From the NCBI RefSeq assembly GCF_014297365.1, contig NZ_JACOQD010000005.1, positions 1 to 64,000 on the forward strand: 64,000 nucleotides of DNA, written 5' to 3'. The translations under genes were made by a program, and so were the position numbers. Positions within the stretch are counted from its first letter, which is position 1. Each line of letters opens with the position of its first letter. The notes beneath the pieces were generated by a model. That model had not been told where the DNA came from, ran no database searches, and saw only the letters and a list, made by a program, of their open reading frames with translations. Of the stretch, positions 27,219 through 36,469 are shown one piece after another. Origin of the DNA: Winogradskyella echinorum (GTDB lineage: Bacteria; Bacteroidota; Bacteroidia; Flavobacteriales; Flavobacteriaceae).

Positions 27219-27821
27219 ATGACTGAAAGTAAACTTTTAGATTATATCCCAAACGAAGCAATTCCTCAAATTGAGATGTTATTAACTACTGATAATTTAG
27301 TAGTTAAAATAAAAAACGAGCGTAAAACAAAGCATGGTGATTATAGACAGTTGCCTAGTGGAAACCATCAGATTACTATAAATTCTAATCTTAATCCGTA
27401 TCGGTTTTTAATTACATTGATTCACGAAATTGCGCATTTTGAAGCTTATAATCTATATGGACGATTTATAAAACCACATGGAAAGGAATGGAAACAAACC
27501 TTTCAGCATTTAATGTTACCTTTTTTACGCCCAGAAATTTTCCCAATAGAATTGTTGCCTTTATTAGCAAAACATTTTAAAAACCCAAAAGCATCTAGCG
27601 ATACAGATACGCAACTCGCCTTAGCCTTAAAGCGATTCGACGAAAGTAACGATAAGACCTTTGTTTTTGAAGTACCTTTGGGGCAAGCCTTTAAACTTTA
27701 CAACGATAGAGTTTTTAAAAAAGGAAATAAACGAAGAAAACGCTTTGAATGTGTTGAGGTTAAAACGGGTAAACTATATTTATTCAACCCAAATGCTGAA
27801 GTAGAAATATTAGAAGAATGA
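27219..27821 (+). CDS. SprT-like zinc metalloprotease domain protein
   Basis: This 200-residue protein has the SprT-like motif LIHEIAHFEAYN (HExxH) with a later His in KPHGKEWK as the presumed third zinc ligand. SprT/Spartan relatives act on DNA-protein crosslinks or as ribosome-associated factors; the role here is not determined. The C-terminal half is basic and lacks the four-Cys zinc ribbon of some SprT proteins. I choose ATG 27219 instead of TTG 27213; both lie at the end of the HAD gene. The stop overlaps the next start (ATGA). Confidence 0.82.
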   Translation: MTESKLLDYIPNEAIPQIEMLLTTDNLVVKIKNERKTKHGDYRQLPSGNHQITINSNLNPYRFLITLIHEIAHFEAYNLYGRFIKPHGKEWKQTFQHLMLPFLRPEIFPIELLPLLAKHFKNPKASSDTDTQLALALKRFDESNDKTFVFEVPLGQAFKLYNDRVFKKGNKRRKRFECVEVKTGKLYLFNPNAEVEILEE

Positions 27822-28894
27822 AAAACAAAAATTATTACGCCATATTAATGGCAGGTGGAGTTGGCTCACGTTTTTGGCCAGTGAGTACGCAAGAATTTCC
27901 AAAGCAATTTCACGATATGTTGGGAACAGGTGATACATTGATTCAAAAGACATTTAATAGATTAGCGAATCTTATACCAGAGGAGAACATTTTTATATTA
28001 ACAAATGAACGATATAATGACTTGGTTTTAGAGCAATTGCCTAATGTAACCAAACGCCAGGTTGTATTAGAACCAGCCATGCGAAATACGGCTCCTTGTA
28101 TTTTATATGCATCATTAAAAATTAAGAAAGAGAACGAAGATGCTGTAATGATTGTAGCTCCAAGCGATCATTGGATAGAAGATGAACAATCATTTTCTAA
28201 CAATGTGCAAACAGCTTTTGAGTATTGTGAGTCTAATGATGCGTTAATGACATTAGGTATTACACCAACCTTTCCAAATACGGGCTATGGTTATATAGAA
28301 TATGATAAATCTTCAACTAAAGAGATAAAACCAGTTAATCAATTTAGAGAAAAGCCAGATTATGAAACGGCTAAATCATTTATTGACCAAGGAAATTTCT
28401 TATGGAATGCTGGTATTTTTATGTGGTGTGTTAAATCAGTGATTTCAGCCTTTAAAAGTAATCAACCTGAATTATTTGAATTATTTGAAAGTGGCTATAG
28501 TGCCTATAATACTGAGTTTGAAGATGATTTTATAAGAGATAATTATGCAAAGGCAGAAAACATTTCTGTGGACTATGCCTTAATGGAAAAAAGCGATAAT
28601 GTGTTTGTGATTCCTGCTACTTTTGATTGGAATGATTTAGGAACCTGGGGAAGCTTATATGACAAACTTCCAAAAGATGGACACAATAATGCTATTTTAA
28701 ATGCAAAATCTTTAGCCGAAAATGCCGAAGGAAATATTATTAGAGCTAATAAAGGTAAGCTCGTAGTTATAGATGGGCTTAACGATTATATTATTGTTGA
28801 TAAAGATGACACTTTACTTATATACCCTAAAGGAAAAGAACAAAATATAAAACAAGTATTACAACGCGTTAAAAAGAAGTTTGGAGATAAATAA
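27818..28894 (+). CDS. manC: Mannose-1-phosphate guanylyltransferase
   Basis: This 358-residue nucleotidyltransferase makes GDP-mannose from mannose-1-phosphate and GTP for surface polysaccharide. The N-terminal signature LMAGGVGSRFWPVS with EFPKQF is the nucleotide-binding region of the ManC/GMP group, and EKPDYETA and WNAGIFMW are further matches. NTGYGYIEY is the sugar-binding loop. The length fits the monofunctional, Bacteroidota form without the isomerase (cupin) domain. It ends the run that began at the M28 peptidase. Confidence 0.92.
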   Translation: MKNKNYYAILMAGGVGSRFWPVSTQEFPKQFHDMLGTGDTLIQKTFNRLANLIPEENIFILTNERYNDLVLEQLPNVTKRQVVLEPAMRNTAPCILYASLKIKKENEDAVMIVAPSDHWIEDEQSFSNNVQTAFEYCESNDALMTLGITPTFPNTGYGYIEYDKSSTKEIKPVNQFREKPDYETAKSFIDQGNFLWNAGIFMWCVKSVISAFKSNQPELFELFESGYSAYNTEFEDDFIRDNYAKAENISVDYALMEKSDNVFVIPATFDWNDLGTWGSLYDKLPKDGHNNAILNAKSLAENAEGNIIRANKGKLVVIDGLNDYIIVDKDDTLLIYPKGKEQNIKQVLQRVKKKFGDK

Positions 28895-28922
28895 TTATTA
28901 AGTTAGAGTGACTTAAGCAATT

Positions 28923-28930
28923 TATTTTTG
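28923..28930 (+). promoter_or_regulatory. -7 promoter element upstream of the DUF389 gene
   Basis: TATTTTTG matches TAnnTTTG and lies 35 nt before the ATG. The -33 TTG is missing. Confidence 0.45.
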
Positions 28931-28965
28931 TCTTATCTTGGTAGTGTAAAGTTAATTAGTACTAA

Positions 28966-30459
28966 ATGGAAGAAAGTAAGTTCAATTTTTCAGAGGATGA
29001 AAATTCTCAAATGACCAATGAAATGAATAAGGAGAATGCTGTCAATGAAAAGAAGGAGGCAGTTAAAAAAGATGCCAAAGGGCTTTTTGCTAGTATTTCA
29101 AATTTTTTAAGCGAACTTTTAGATTTTAGAGACGATACAGATAGAGATGCTACCATAACTGCTATAAAGGCAGATATACCGTTTAAGGGAGCAACTGCAT
29201 GGATTTTGGTTTGTTCTATTTTTGTGGCTTCCATTGGTCTAAATGCAAATTCCACGGCTGTGGTAATTGGAGCCATGTTAATTTCACCATTAATGGGTCC
29301 TATTTTAGGAGTAGGAATGTCAATTGCAATTAATGATATTGATACTTTAAAGAAATCTTTAATCAACTTAGCAACTATGATTGTGCTGAGTTTATTAACA
29401 GCCTTTTTGTTTTTTAAGTTCTTCCCCACAGGCGATACAGCAGCACCCGAAATATTAGCTCGTACTGCACCAGATGTAAGAGACGTGTTAATTGCCTTTT
29501 TTGGTGGTGCCGCGTTAATTATAGCACGTACCAAAAAAGGAACAATTGCTTCCGTAATTTTTGGTGTAGCAATTGCAACCGCATTAATGCCTCCATTATG
29601 TGCAGCAGGTTATGGATTAGCGCATAATTGGGATTTCTTTATTGGTGCTATGTATTTGTTTACTATCAATACTATTTTTATTGCTTTAGCTACATTCTTA
29701 GTATTAAAGGTTCTACGTTTCCCAATGTTGAAATATGCAAATTCTAAAAAACGTAAACGAATTGCTCAATTTGCGTCTTTAGTTGCAATTTTAGTGATGG
29801 CACCAGCTATTTGGACCTTTGTTAATTTTATTAGACAAAGTGGATTAGATGCTGACTATGATAGGTTTTTAAAAACTGAGATTCGCTCTAATAACGAATT
29901 ATGGTTTCAAAATGCGATACCTCACTGGGAAGACAAAGAGATTATTCTATATTTTAATGGTGAAATAACAGATGCTACTGTGACTGATTTAAATAATGAG
30001 ATTAAAAATTATGAAAAAATCAAAGATTTTAAACTTGTTATTAAAGGAAATAAATTTAGAAGTATAGATAAAATATCTGATGCCTACGATAGAGCTATTG
30101 CAGAATTAGATAAAAAAGATAATATTATTTCTGGTTTGCAAAAAGAAATTACCGAATTGCAAGAAAATATTTTGGGGCTTAATCAGCAAATTGAATCTCA
30201 AAACGCTTCAAAAAATAATGATATAGCTTTTTCTAGTTTAGCTAAAGATGCTAAAATAAGGTTCGATGATTTAGATTATTTTGGTTATGCAAAAATGTTA
30301 GAATCGAAAGATTTTATTAAAATAGACACATTAACCTTGGCTAATATTAAATGGAAAGGTACCGTTAGCGATAGTTTAGCTTTGGTGAAAGAAGGAGAAT
30401 TATTGCAATGGTTAAAACAAGAATTGAAAACAGAAAAAATAAGTATTAAGAGAAACTAA
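28966..30459 (+). CDS. DUF389 (TIGR00341-type) membrane protein
   Basis: This 497-residue inner-membrane protein has a hydrophilic N-terminus and about six membrane helices between residues 75 and 285. It carries the DUF389 core motifs NSTAVVIGAMLISPLMGPI and GVAIATALMPPLCAAGYGL, the paired half-repeats of the family. The C-terminal 200 residues are a soluble domain with a coiled coil (residues about 375-415) and probably lie in the periplasm. The transported substrate or function of the family is not known. It ends one base before the convergent ABC gene. Confidence 0.87.
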   Translation: MEESKFNFSEDENSQMTNEMNKENAVNEKKEAVKKDAKGLFASISNFLSELLDFRDDTDRDATITAIKADIPFKGATAWILVCSIFVASIGLNANSTAVVIGAMLISPLMGPILGVGMSIAINDIDTLKKSLINLATMIVLSLLTAFLFFKFFPTGDTAAPEILARTAPDVRDVLIAFFGGAALIIARTKKGTIASVIFGVAIATALMPPLCAAGYGLAHNWDFFIGAMYLFTINTIFIALATFLVLKVLRFPMLKYANSKKRKRIAQFASLVAILVMAPAIWTFVNFIRQSGLDADYDRFLKTEIRSNNELWFQNAIPHWEDKEIILYFNGEITDATVTDLNNEIKNYEKIKDFKLVIKGNKFRSIDKISDAYDRAIAELDKKDNIISGLQKEITELQENILGLNQQIESQNASKNNDIAFSSLAKDAKIRFDDLDYFGYAKMLESKDFIKIDTLTLANIKWKGTVSDSLALVKEGELLQWLKQELKTEKISIKRN

Positions 30460-31227
30460 TTATTGATTCTCTTCCAAATACATTTTACGAACTTTCTTAA
30501 ATAATTCTGAGGAATAAACAAAGTTGGTTACAGCTTCATTATCGGTTCTAAATATAGTTTCTTTAGAACCTTCCCATGCTTTTAAACCATCTTTTAAGAA
30601 AACAATTTTTTCTCCAATTTCCATTACAGAATTCATATCATGAGAGTTGATAACTGTTGTAATATTAAATTCGTCTGTAATTTCTTGAATTAAATTATCT
30701 ATAACAATAGCTGTTTTTGGATCTAACCCAGAATTTGGCTCATCACAAAATAAGTATTTAGGATTGTTTACAATTGCTCTAGCAATGGCAACACGTTTTT
30801 GCATTCCTCCAGAAGCTTCACTAGGCATTTTTTTGTGAGCATTTTCAAGGTTAACGCGGTTTAAAACAACATTAACTCTATCTTCCATTTCACTTTTACT
30901 TTGCTTGGTAAACATGCGTAACGGAAACATCACATTTTCAGCAATAGTCATAGAATCAAATAAAGCACTGCCTTGAAATACCATTCCTATTTCTGCACGT
31001 AATTCTCGTTTCTCATCAGCACTTAAGGCACTAAAAATCTTTCCATCATAAGAAATAGACCCTTCTTCATATTCAAATAAACCTAATAAACATTTTAAAA
31101 AAACCGTTTTACCAGAACCACTTTGACCAATAATGAGATTCGTCTTTCCTTTTTCAAAAGAAGTTGTAATCCCTTTAAGAATATGGGCTTCACCAAACGA
31201 TTTGTGTAAGTCTTTAACCTCTATCAT
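30460..31227 (-). CDS. MlaF-like ABC transporter ATP-binding protein
   Basis: This 255-residue ATPase has Walker A GQSGSGKTVF, the signature EASGGMQKRVAIA (the GGMQKR form is typical of MlaF/Mce-type ATPases), Walker B LFCDEPNSGLDP and the switch His in INSHD. It should power phospholipid movement between the membranes together with the MlaE-like permease, whose stop it overlaps (TAATG). No MlaD-type substrate-binding gene is present next to it. Confidence in the subfamily is good; the substrate is inferred from family knowledge. Confidence 0.88.
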   Translation of the reverse strand: MIEVKDLHKSFGEAHILKGITTSFEKGKTNLIIGQSGSGKTVFLKCLLGLFEYEEGSISYDGKIFSALSADEKRELRAEIGMVFQGSALFDSMTIAENVMFPLRMFTKQSKSEMEDRVNVVLNRVNLENAHKKMPSEASGGMQKRVAIARAIVNNPKYLFCDEPNSGLDPKTAIVIDNLIQEITDEFNITTVINSHDMNSVMEIGEKIVFLKDGLKAWEGSKETIFRTDNEAVTNFVYSSELFKKVRKMYLEENQ

Positions 31228-31964
31228 TAGCCTAAGAGTAAACTGGTTAGTAAAAAGTTTAATAAAATAATAACCACACTAGTCCACACAAAAGAAGTCG
31301 TACTAGCCTTACCTACTTCTAAAGCGCCACCTTTCATAAAATAGCCATAAAAGGAAGGAATAGTTGCTAATATAAAAGCAAATACCATGGTCTTTATAAA
31401 AGCATAGGCCATATGAAATGGAATAAAGTCGTTTTGAACACCTTCTATATAATCTTCTAAAGTACCATAACCACCATATACACAAGCAGCTAAACCTCCT
31501 AGTATACCTAGGAACATAGCAATTGATATAATAAAAGGGTAAAGCGTTAGTGCAATAAATTTTGGAAACACTAGGTAATTAATGGCATTAATTCCCATAA
31601 CTTCTAATGCGTCAATTTGCTCTGTAACACGCATGGTGCCAATACTCGATGTAATAAACGAGCCAACTTTACCTGCCATAATGATGGATATAAATGTTGG
31701 TGCGAATTCTAAAATTATGGATTGACGTGTTGCAAAACCAACTAGATATTTTGGAATGAGAGGATTATTGATATTTAAAGATGTTTGTATAGCAACAACG
31801 CCTCCAACAAAAAAGGCTATAAAAGCAACAATACCCAATGACCCAATGATAAGGTCATCAATATCTTTAAGGATTAAAGTTTTCATCACAGACCATTTAG
31901 TAGGCTTGCGAAAAATGTCTTTAATCATTATAAAGTAAGCGCCAATATTATGAAGGTACTTCAT
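31227..31964 (-). CDS. MlaE-family ABC transporter permease
   Basis: This 245-residue protein has about five membrane helices and the MlaE core LEFAPTFISIIMAGKVGSFI plus EQIDALEVMGINAINYLV, which forms the elbow between core helices. It pairs with the MlaF-like ATPase by a 1-nt overlap. The ATG at 31964 lies in a divergent region shared with pafA. In this phylum the MlaD/Mce partner is often encoded elsewhere, so its absence here is not by itself odd. Confidence 0.88.
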   Translation of the reverse strand: MKYLHNIGAYFIMIKDIFRKPTKWSVMKTLILKDIDDLIIGSLGIVAFIAFFVGGVVAIQTSLNINNPLIPKYLVGFATRQSIILEFAPTFISIIMAGKVGSFITSSIGTMRVTEQIDALEVMGINAINYLVFPKFIALTLYPFIISIAMFLGILGGLAACVYGGYGTLEDYIEGVQNDFIPFHMAYAFIKTMVFAFILATIPSFYGYFMKGGALEVGKASTTSFVWTSVVIILLNFLLTSLLLG

Positions 31965-32043
31965 GTAAGAATTTCTTAATGCTAAAGTATAAAAAATGAT
32001 TAGTTTAATAACGTTAATTTAAATTTAGATGTTTTAAAATCTG

Positions 32044-32051
32044 TATTTTTG
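32044..32051 (+). promoter_or_regulatory. -7 promoter element of the PafA-like gene
   Basis: TATTTTTG matches TAnnTTTG, 27 nt before the ATG at 32079. No TTG lies at the ideal distance upstream, and no Pho-box-like repeat was seen. Confidence 0.5.
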
Positions 32052-32078
32052 AAATTGAATTGTAAGACAACTTAAGTA

Positions 32079-33761
32079 ATGAAAAAAATAGTCGCATTAA
32101 TCGTATTAATATTAGCATACTCATCTTGTGGTTCTCAGCAAAATGTTGTAGAAGAAAAAAATGTAGAGTATAAAACCGAAATACCATCTATTAAAACAAA
32201 TTCTAAACCTAAGTTAGTTGTAGGTATAGTTGTAGATCAGATGCGCTATGATTACTTAACTCGTTTTGAGTCTAAATATGGAGAAGGCGGTTTTAAACGA
32301 ATGATGAATGAAGGCTTTAATTGTAAAAACAATCATTTTAATTATGTGCCAACTTACACAGGTCCTGGACATGCATCAGTTTATACTGGTACTACACCAA
32401 AATATCATGGAATAATTTCTAACAATTGGTATGATAAAGAAACTAAAGAAACTGTGTATTGTGCTCAAGATGATTCAGTTGAATCTGTTGGTACTACTAG
32501 CAAAGCTGGTAAAATGTCACCAAACAGAATGTTAACCACAAGTTTTGCAGATGAAAACAGGTTATTTACTCAAATGAGAGGAAAAAGTATTGGAATTGCT
32601 ATAAAAGATAGAGGTGCCATTTTACCAGCAGGTCATGCTGCCAACGCTGCTTATTGGTTTCATGGTATGGATGAAGGAGTTTGGATTACGAGTACGTTTT
32701 ATAGAAACGATTTGCCACAATGGGTAAAAGATTTTAATAGTTCTGATATAGCAGAATCATATTTTAAAGTTTGGGATACATATATGCCAATTGAGACTTA
32801 CATAGAAAGTGGTAATGATTTAAATAATTTTGAACGTGGTTTTAAAGGGAAAGAAAGCGCAACATTTCCGTATGATTTAGCAGCATTAAAATCGGAGAAT
32901 AATGGTTTTGATATTCTTAAAGCGACAGCTTATGGAAATAGTTTAACTCTTGATTTTGCTTTAGCAGCCATAAAAGGTGAAGCTTTAGGCCAAGATAATG
33001 AAACCGATGTTTTAACAGTTAGTTTTTCTAGTACGGATTATGTAGGTCATAATTTTGGTGTAAATTCAAAAGAAATTGAAGATACTTATATACGATTAGA
33101 CAAAGATTTAGAACGTCTTTTTAATTATTTAGATGCTAACGTCGGAGAAAATGAATATACCGTTTTTCTAACGGCAGATCATGGAGCTGTCGACGTGCCT
33201 GCATATTTGGAATCTGTTAAGATACCTGCAGGTTATTTAGATTATAATGATAGAAAAGAGCGATTTACTAACTTCCTAAAATCTAGTTATGGTACTAAGG
33301 ATATTGTAGAAAATGTGAGTAACAATCAAATATTTTTTAATAAACTTAAGTTGAAAGAATTAGGTTTAAACATTCATGATGTAGAACAAGCATTGGTTGA
33401 CGAACAAATTAATTATCCAAATATTGCTAAAGTCTATACAGCTACAGCGATGAATAGCACTAATTTTACTTCGGGTATTGAGGCTTTATTGCAAAATGGA
33501 TTTAACCAAAAACGTTCTGGCGATGTTATTATAGTAGATGATATTGCGCATATTGCCTATAGTAGAACAGGTTCCACACATGGCAGTGGATTAAGCTATG
33601 ATACGCATGTGCCTTTGTTATTTTTTGGCAAAGGAATTAAGCATGGTGAAACATTAGATAAAACAGTGATTCCAGATATTGCACCGACAATGTCTGCACT
33701 TTTAGGAATTAGTTTTCCTAATGGTACTACTGGTAAACCTTTAGGGTTTGTAATGGACTAA
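32079..33761 (+). CDS. pafA: Alkaline phosphatase PafA, lipoprotein
   Basis: PafA is a calcium-independent, phosphate-insensitive alkaline phosphomonoesterase of Bacteroidota that releases phosphate from organic phosphate outside the cytoplasm. The signal ends in YSSC (lipid-modified Cys17). The catalytic Thr is Thr94 in TYTGPGHAS; Asn115 in ISNNW lies 21 residues on, and Lys176 and Arg178 in IKDRG match the lysine and arginine that distinguish PafA monoesterases from related diesterases. Zinc ligands include FLTADHG and the His in GSTHGSG. The length of 560 residues is normal. It ends overlapping the convergent glycosyltransferase by 4 nt. Confidence 0.92.
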   Translation: MKKIVALIVLILAYSSCGSQQNVVEEKNVEYKTEIPSIKTNSKPKLVVGIVVDQMRYDYLTRFESKYGEGGFKRMMNEGFNCKNNHFNYVPTYTGPGHASVYTGTTPKYHGIISNNWYDKETKETVYCAQDDSVESVGTTSKAGKMSPNRMLTTSFADENRLFTQMRGKSIGIAIKDRGAILPAGHAANAAYWFHGMDEGVWITSTFYRNDLPQWVKDFNSSDIAESYFKVWDTYMPIETYIESGNDLNNFERGFKGKESATFPYDLAALKSENNGFDILKATAYGNSLTLDFALAAIKGEALGQDNETDVLTVSFSSTDYVGHNFGVNSKEIEDTYIRLDKDLERLFNYLDANVGENEYTVFLTADHGAVDVPAYLESVKIPAGYLDYNDRKERFTNFLKSSYGTKDIVENVSNNQIFFNKLKLKELGLNIHDVEQALVDEQINYPNIAKVYTATAMNSTNFTSGIEALLQNGFNQKRSGDVIIVDDIAHIAYSRTGSTHGSGLSYDTHVPLLFFGKGIKHGETLDKTVIPDIAPTMSALLGISFPNGTTGKPLGFVMD

Positions 33762-34606
33762 CTTATTTTTTTTAAGATCCCTTTCCAGCGTAAATCTCTT
33801 ATAAATTTACCTTCATTTTTGGAAACTAGAAATTCAGTTTTATTTAATTTAGCTTTAAAATAACCATTCATATAATCTCTAAATAACTTAAAGCTTCCTT
33901 TTTTATAAGCTAATTTTAAAGCAGAAATTAAAGTAATCCAAAAGCCATAACGCATTTTATACATAGCCTCTCCTTGTAAATATTTTGAAGCTTTGTTATA
34001 AGATTTTCCTGTGGGTTTTAGATGTTTAACGTGAAGCGTTTCATCTGTAAGTATTTGCCAGCCATGATATTTTGCTAAAAGCTCATCAACCGTATCCCAA
34101 CCCATAGAAGGCTTTAATTGGCCGATTTGTTCAAAACATTCTTTTCTGTAAGCTTTCAAAGCTCCTCTAATATGATCTTTGTTGGTAAGGTTTTCTAAAA
34201 CCCAATCATTGTTTTTTTCGATGAAACAAAATCCTGAAGCCATACCAAGCTTAGGATGAGCATTAAAATGATTTGCAATTTGTTCTAGGTAATTTTCTGG
34301 AAAAATGAGATCTGCGTCAAACTTGCATATGATGTCATAATCGCCATCCAAAGATGCGAAACCTTTATTAAAGGCATTAATGATTTTTGAACCAGGTAAA
34401 TGAGCATCAGAAGATTTAGTATTTAAAACAGAAATCCAATTGTATTTAGAGGCATAAGTTTCTGCAAGTTGATGCGTGTTATCCGTTGAGTTATCATTAA
34501 CCACAACTACTTTTTTGGGTAGCAATTTTTGCTTTACCAAAGACTCTAAGGTTTTGCCAATAAAGTCTTCTTCGTTGTGTGCAGGTATGATAATATAAAA
34601 TTCCAA
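33758..34606 (-). CDS. Family 2 glycosyltransferase
   Basis: This 282-residue inverting GT-A enzyme begins with FYIIIPAHNEEDFIGKTL, then VVVNDNSTDNT for nucleotide-sugar binding and CKFDADLIFP (the DxD metal motif). GWDTVDELLA supplies the likely catalytic acidic region. No membrane helix follows, so the protein is probably cytoplasmic or peripheral. It is downstream of the methyltransferase and KAS III-like genes on the same strand; together they could build or modify a surface lipid or glycan, but the product is unknown. Confidence 0.88.
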   Translation of the reverse strand: MEFYIIIPAHNEEDFIGKTLESLVKQKLLPKKVVVVNDNSTDNTHQLAETYASKYNWISVLNTKSSDAHLPGSKIINAFNKGFASLDGDYDIICKFDADLIFPENYLEQIANHFNAHPKLGMASGFCFIEKNNDWVLENLTNKDHIRGALKAYRKECFEQIGQLKPSMGWDTVDELLAKYHGWQILTDETLHVKHLKPTGKSYNKASKYLQGEAMYKMRYGFWITLISALKLAYKKGSFKLFRDYMNGYFKAKLNKTEFLVSKNEGKFIRDLRWKGILKKIS

Positions 34607-34683
34607 ATTTTAATATCTAAATTCCAAAACCCAAAGCTAACGAAACCCATTTGGAATTTGATATTTAGTTTTTGAAATTTTTT
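34601..34683. repeat. Imperfect inverted repeat between glycosyltransferase and methyltransferase genes
   Basis: The left arm (34601-34632) contains AATTCCAAA and TATCTAAATTCCAAA; the right arm (34650-34683) contains their near complements TTTGGAATTTGATA and TTTGAAATT. The right arm codes for the last few residues of the methyltransferase. It may act as a weak terminator on the - strand or be a palindromic repeat element. Confidence 0.5.
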
Positions 34684-35201
34684 ACTCTTTCTGCATATAC
34701 AATATAATATCTCGGTGTAAATTGTCTAAGTAATGGTCTAATACCAAACTTTTTTACAGGATTAGTCCATTTTTGTCTGTCCATTATTTGCCACCCGGTT
34801 TTTTCTAATAACCAATCGAGTTGCCAATCTTCAAACTCATGGTAATGTCTATCCCATTTATCTGTTTTGCTTCTGTAAGCTGAAGCAAACCATAATCGCA
34901 TAGGAATACTTATAACTAGTTTTTCTGCTTTTATAGACTTTAAAACTTCATAAGGAGACAGGAGATGTTCAAAAATTTCGAAAGCCGTAATAACCTCAGC
35001 CGAAGAGTTTTTGATTGTAGAATGGTCTTCGTCTAAATCTTCTCCTGTTGTATTTTCAACAGAATACCCTTCAGAAATCATTATATCTGAAAATGGATTT
35101 TTAACTCCTAAATCTAAAATAGATTCGGTTGTACCTATATGCTTTCTTAAGAACTCTAAAGTATGCTTAAATCGCTTATTCGGAAAGGTTTTTTCGTACA
35201 T
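34665..35201 (-). CDS. Class I SAM-dependent methyltransferase-like protein
   Basis: This 178-residue protein has a reduced class I methyltransferase fold. Motif I is ESILDLGVKNPFSD instead of the usual DxGxGxG, and ITAFEIFEHLLSPYEVLKSI is the typical post-strand-4 segment of Methyltransf_11/23 proteins. The acidic GEDLDEDH lies where a strand-2 acidic loop is expected. The degenerate glycine motif means SAM binding is likely but not assured. The gene lies between the KAS III-like and glycosyltransferase genes on the same strand. Confidence 0.75.
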   Translation of the reverse strand: MYEKTFPNKRFKHTLEFLRKHIGTTESILDLGVKNPFSDIMISEGYSVENTTGEDLDEDHSTIKNSSAEVITAFEIFEHLLSPYEVLKSIKAEKLVISIPMRLWFASAYRSKTDKWDRHYHEFEDWQLDWLLEKTGWQIMDRQKWTNPVKKFGIRPLLRQFTPRYYIVYAERVKNFKN

Positions 35202-35234
35202 GTTTATTTTCTAAGATGTAGAAAGTCTATTGGA

Positions 35235-36293
35235 TTAATGCTGGTAAACTATAGCATTAATATTCATACCAGCTCCTACACTTGCAAAAATAATAATATC
35301 TCCTTTATTAATCTGTTGATTTTCTAACTCGCCTTTTAAAATCATGTCATATAACGTAGGTACTGTAGCTACACTAGAATTTCCAAGGGTGTTAATTGTC
35401 ATTGGCATTACTCCATCTGGCATTTTCATGCCGTGTAGTTTGTAAAAACGTTTTACAATGGCTTCGTCCATTTTTTCGTTAGCCTGATGTATCAATATCT
35501 TTTTTACATCTTTAATTGAAACACCACTTTTTTCTAAGCAAGTTTTTAATGCTAATGGAACATTAGTTAATGCAAATTCGTAAATCTTACGACCATACAT
35601 TTTTATATAACGACGTTTGTCTGTAATTTCAGGATGATTTGTTTCTCCGAAATAAATAAAATGTGCTTCATCTAAAGTGAAGGTTGCGGTTTCATGGGTT
35701 AGAATGCCACCTTCTTCATCAGTTTCTTCAATGATAACTGCGCCAGCACCATCGCTGTAAATCATAGAATCGCGATCGTGTTTATCAATGACACGAGATA
35801 AAGTTTCTGTGCCAATAACCAAACAGCGCTTTGCTAAGCCAGCAGTTATAAAAGCATTTGCTTGTATAACACCTTCTATCCAACCAGGACAGCCAAAAAG
35901 TAAATCGTATCCGACACATTTTGGATTCTCAATTTTTAATAAATGCTTAACTCGAGAAGCAATACTGGGTACTGTATCACTTTGTTCTGTATTATGTTTT
36001 ACATCACCATAGTTGTGAGCAACTATGATATAATCAATACTTTCTTTATCAATCTTGGCATCTTCAATTGCTTTTTGAGCAGCAAAAAATGCAATATCAG
36101 AATTTAGTAATTCGTCTTTAATATAACGTCGTTCTTGTATGCCAGTTATGGCTTTAAATTTTTCTACTATAACTTCGTTAGTACTATTTATTGAAGATCC
36201 ATCAGCATTTAAAAATTCATGATTATAAAAATCTTCATTTTTTTCAATAATACTTGGTATATAACTTCCTGTTCCTGTTATTCTAATCGCCAT
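35235..36293 (-). CDS. 3-oxoacyl-ACP synthase III-like protein
   Basis: This 352-residue thiolase-fold condensing enzyme has the KAS III Cys-His-Asn triad: Cys135 in LLFGCPGW, His269 in ILIHQAN and the Asn of INTLGNSSVATVP. It is more like the FabH-related enzymes of secondary lipid pathways than housekeeping FabH, because it has a longer N-terminus and no nearby fabD/plsX/rpmF. Its position upstream of a methyltransferase and a glycosyltransferase suggests a joint lipid or glycolipid pathway. The initiating ATG at 36293 directly precedes MAIRITGTGSYIPS. Confidence 0.88.
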   Translation of the reverse strand: MAIRITGTGSYIPSIIEKNEDFYNHEFLNADGSSINSTNEVIVEKFKAITGIQERRYIKDELLNSDIAFFAAQKAIEDAKIDKESIDYIIVAHNYGDVKHNTEQSDTVPSIASRVKHLLKIENPKCVGYDLLFGCPGWIEGVIQANAFITAGLAKRCLVIGTETLSRVIDKHDRDSMIYSDGAGAVIIEETDEEGGILTHETATFTLDEAHFIYFGETNHPEITDKRRYIKMYGRKIYEFALTNVPLALKTCLEKSGVSIKDVKKILIHQANEKMDEAIVKRFYKLHGMKMPDGVMPMTINTLGNSSVATVPTLYDMILKGELENQQINKGDIIIFASVGAGMNINAIVYQH

Positions 36294-36418
36294 AGTTATT
36301 TTATATCAATTCTAGTATTGCTAAACTAATTAATAATATATAGTTTTTCTCTATTTATTGTTTTAAAAGCCTCATTTTTTGTGAATTCTTAAAAATCATT
36401 ATCGAAAATTAAGAAAAC

Positions 36419-36448
36419 AAAAAAAAAGTGTTCAAATAGAACACTTTT
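36419..36448 (-). terminator. Terminator of gcvP
   Basis: On + the stem AAAAGTGTTC (36424-36433) and GAACACTTTT (36439-36448) enclose AAATA; the long A-run at 36419-36427 is the U-run of the - strand transcript. It follows the gcvP stop by about 20 nt. Confidence 0.85.
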
Positions 36449-36469
36449 GTAAATTATCCGTTGAAATAT

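Noticed and set aside
29007..29534. 175-codon open frame on the - strand inside the DUF389 gene
   Set aside because: It is fully antisense to a well-supported membrane-protein gene, has low-complexity composition and no recognisable motif; it reflects the codon pattern of the real gene.
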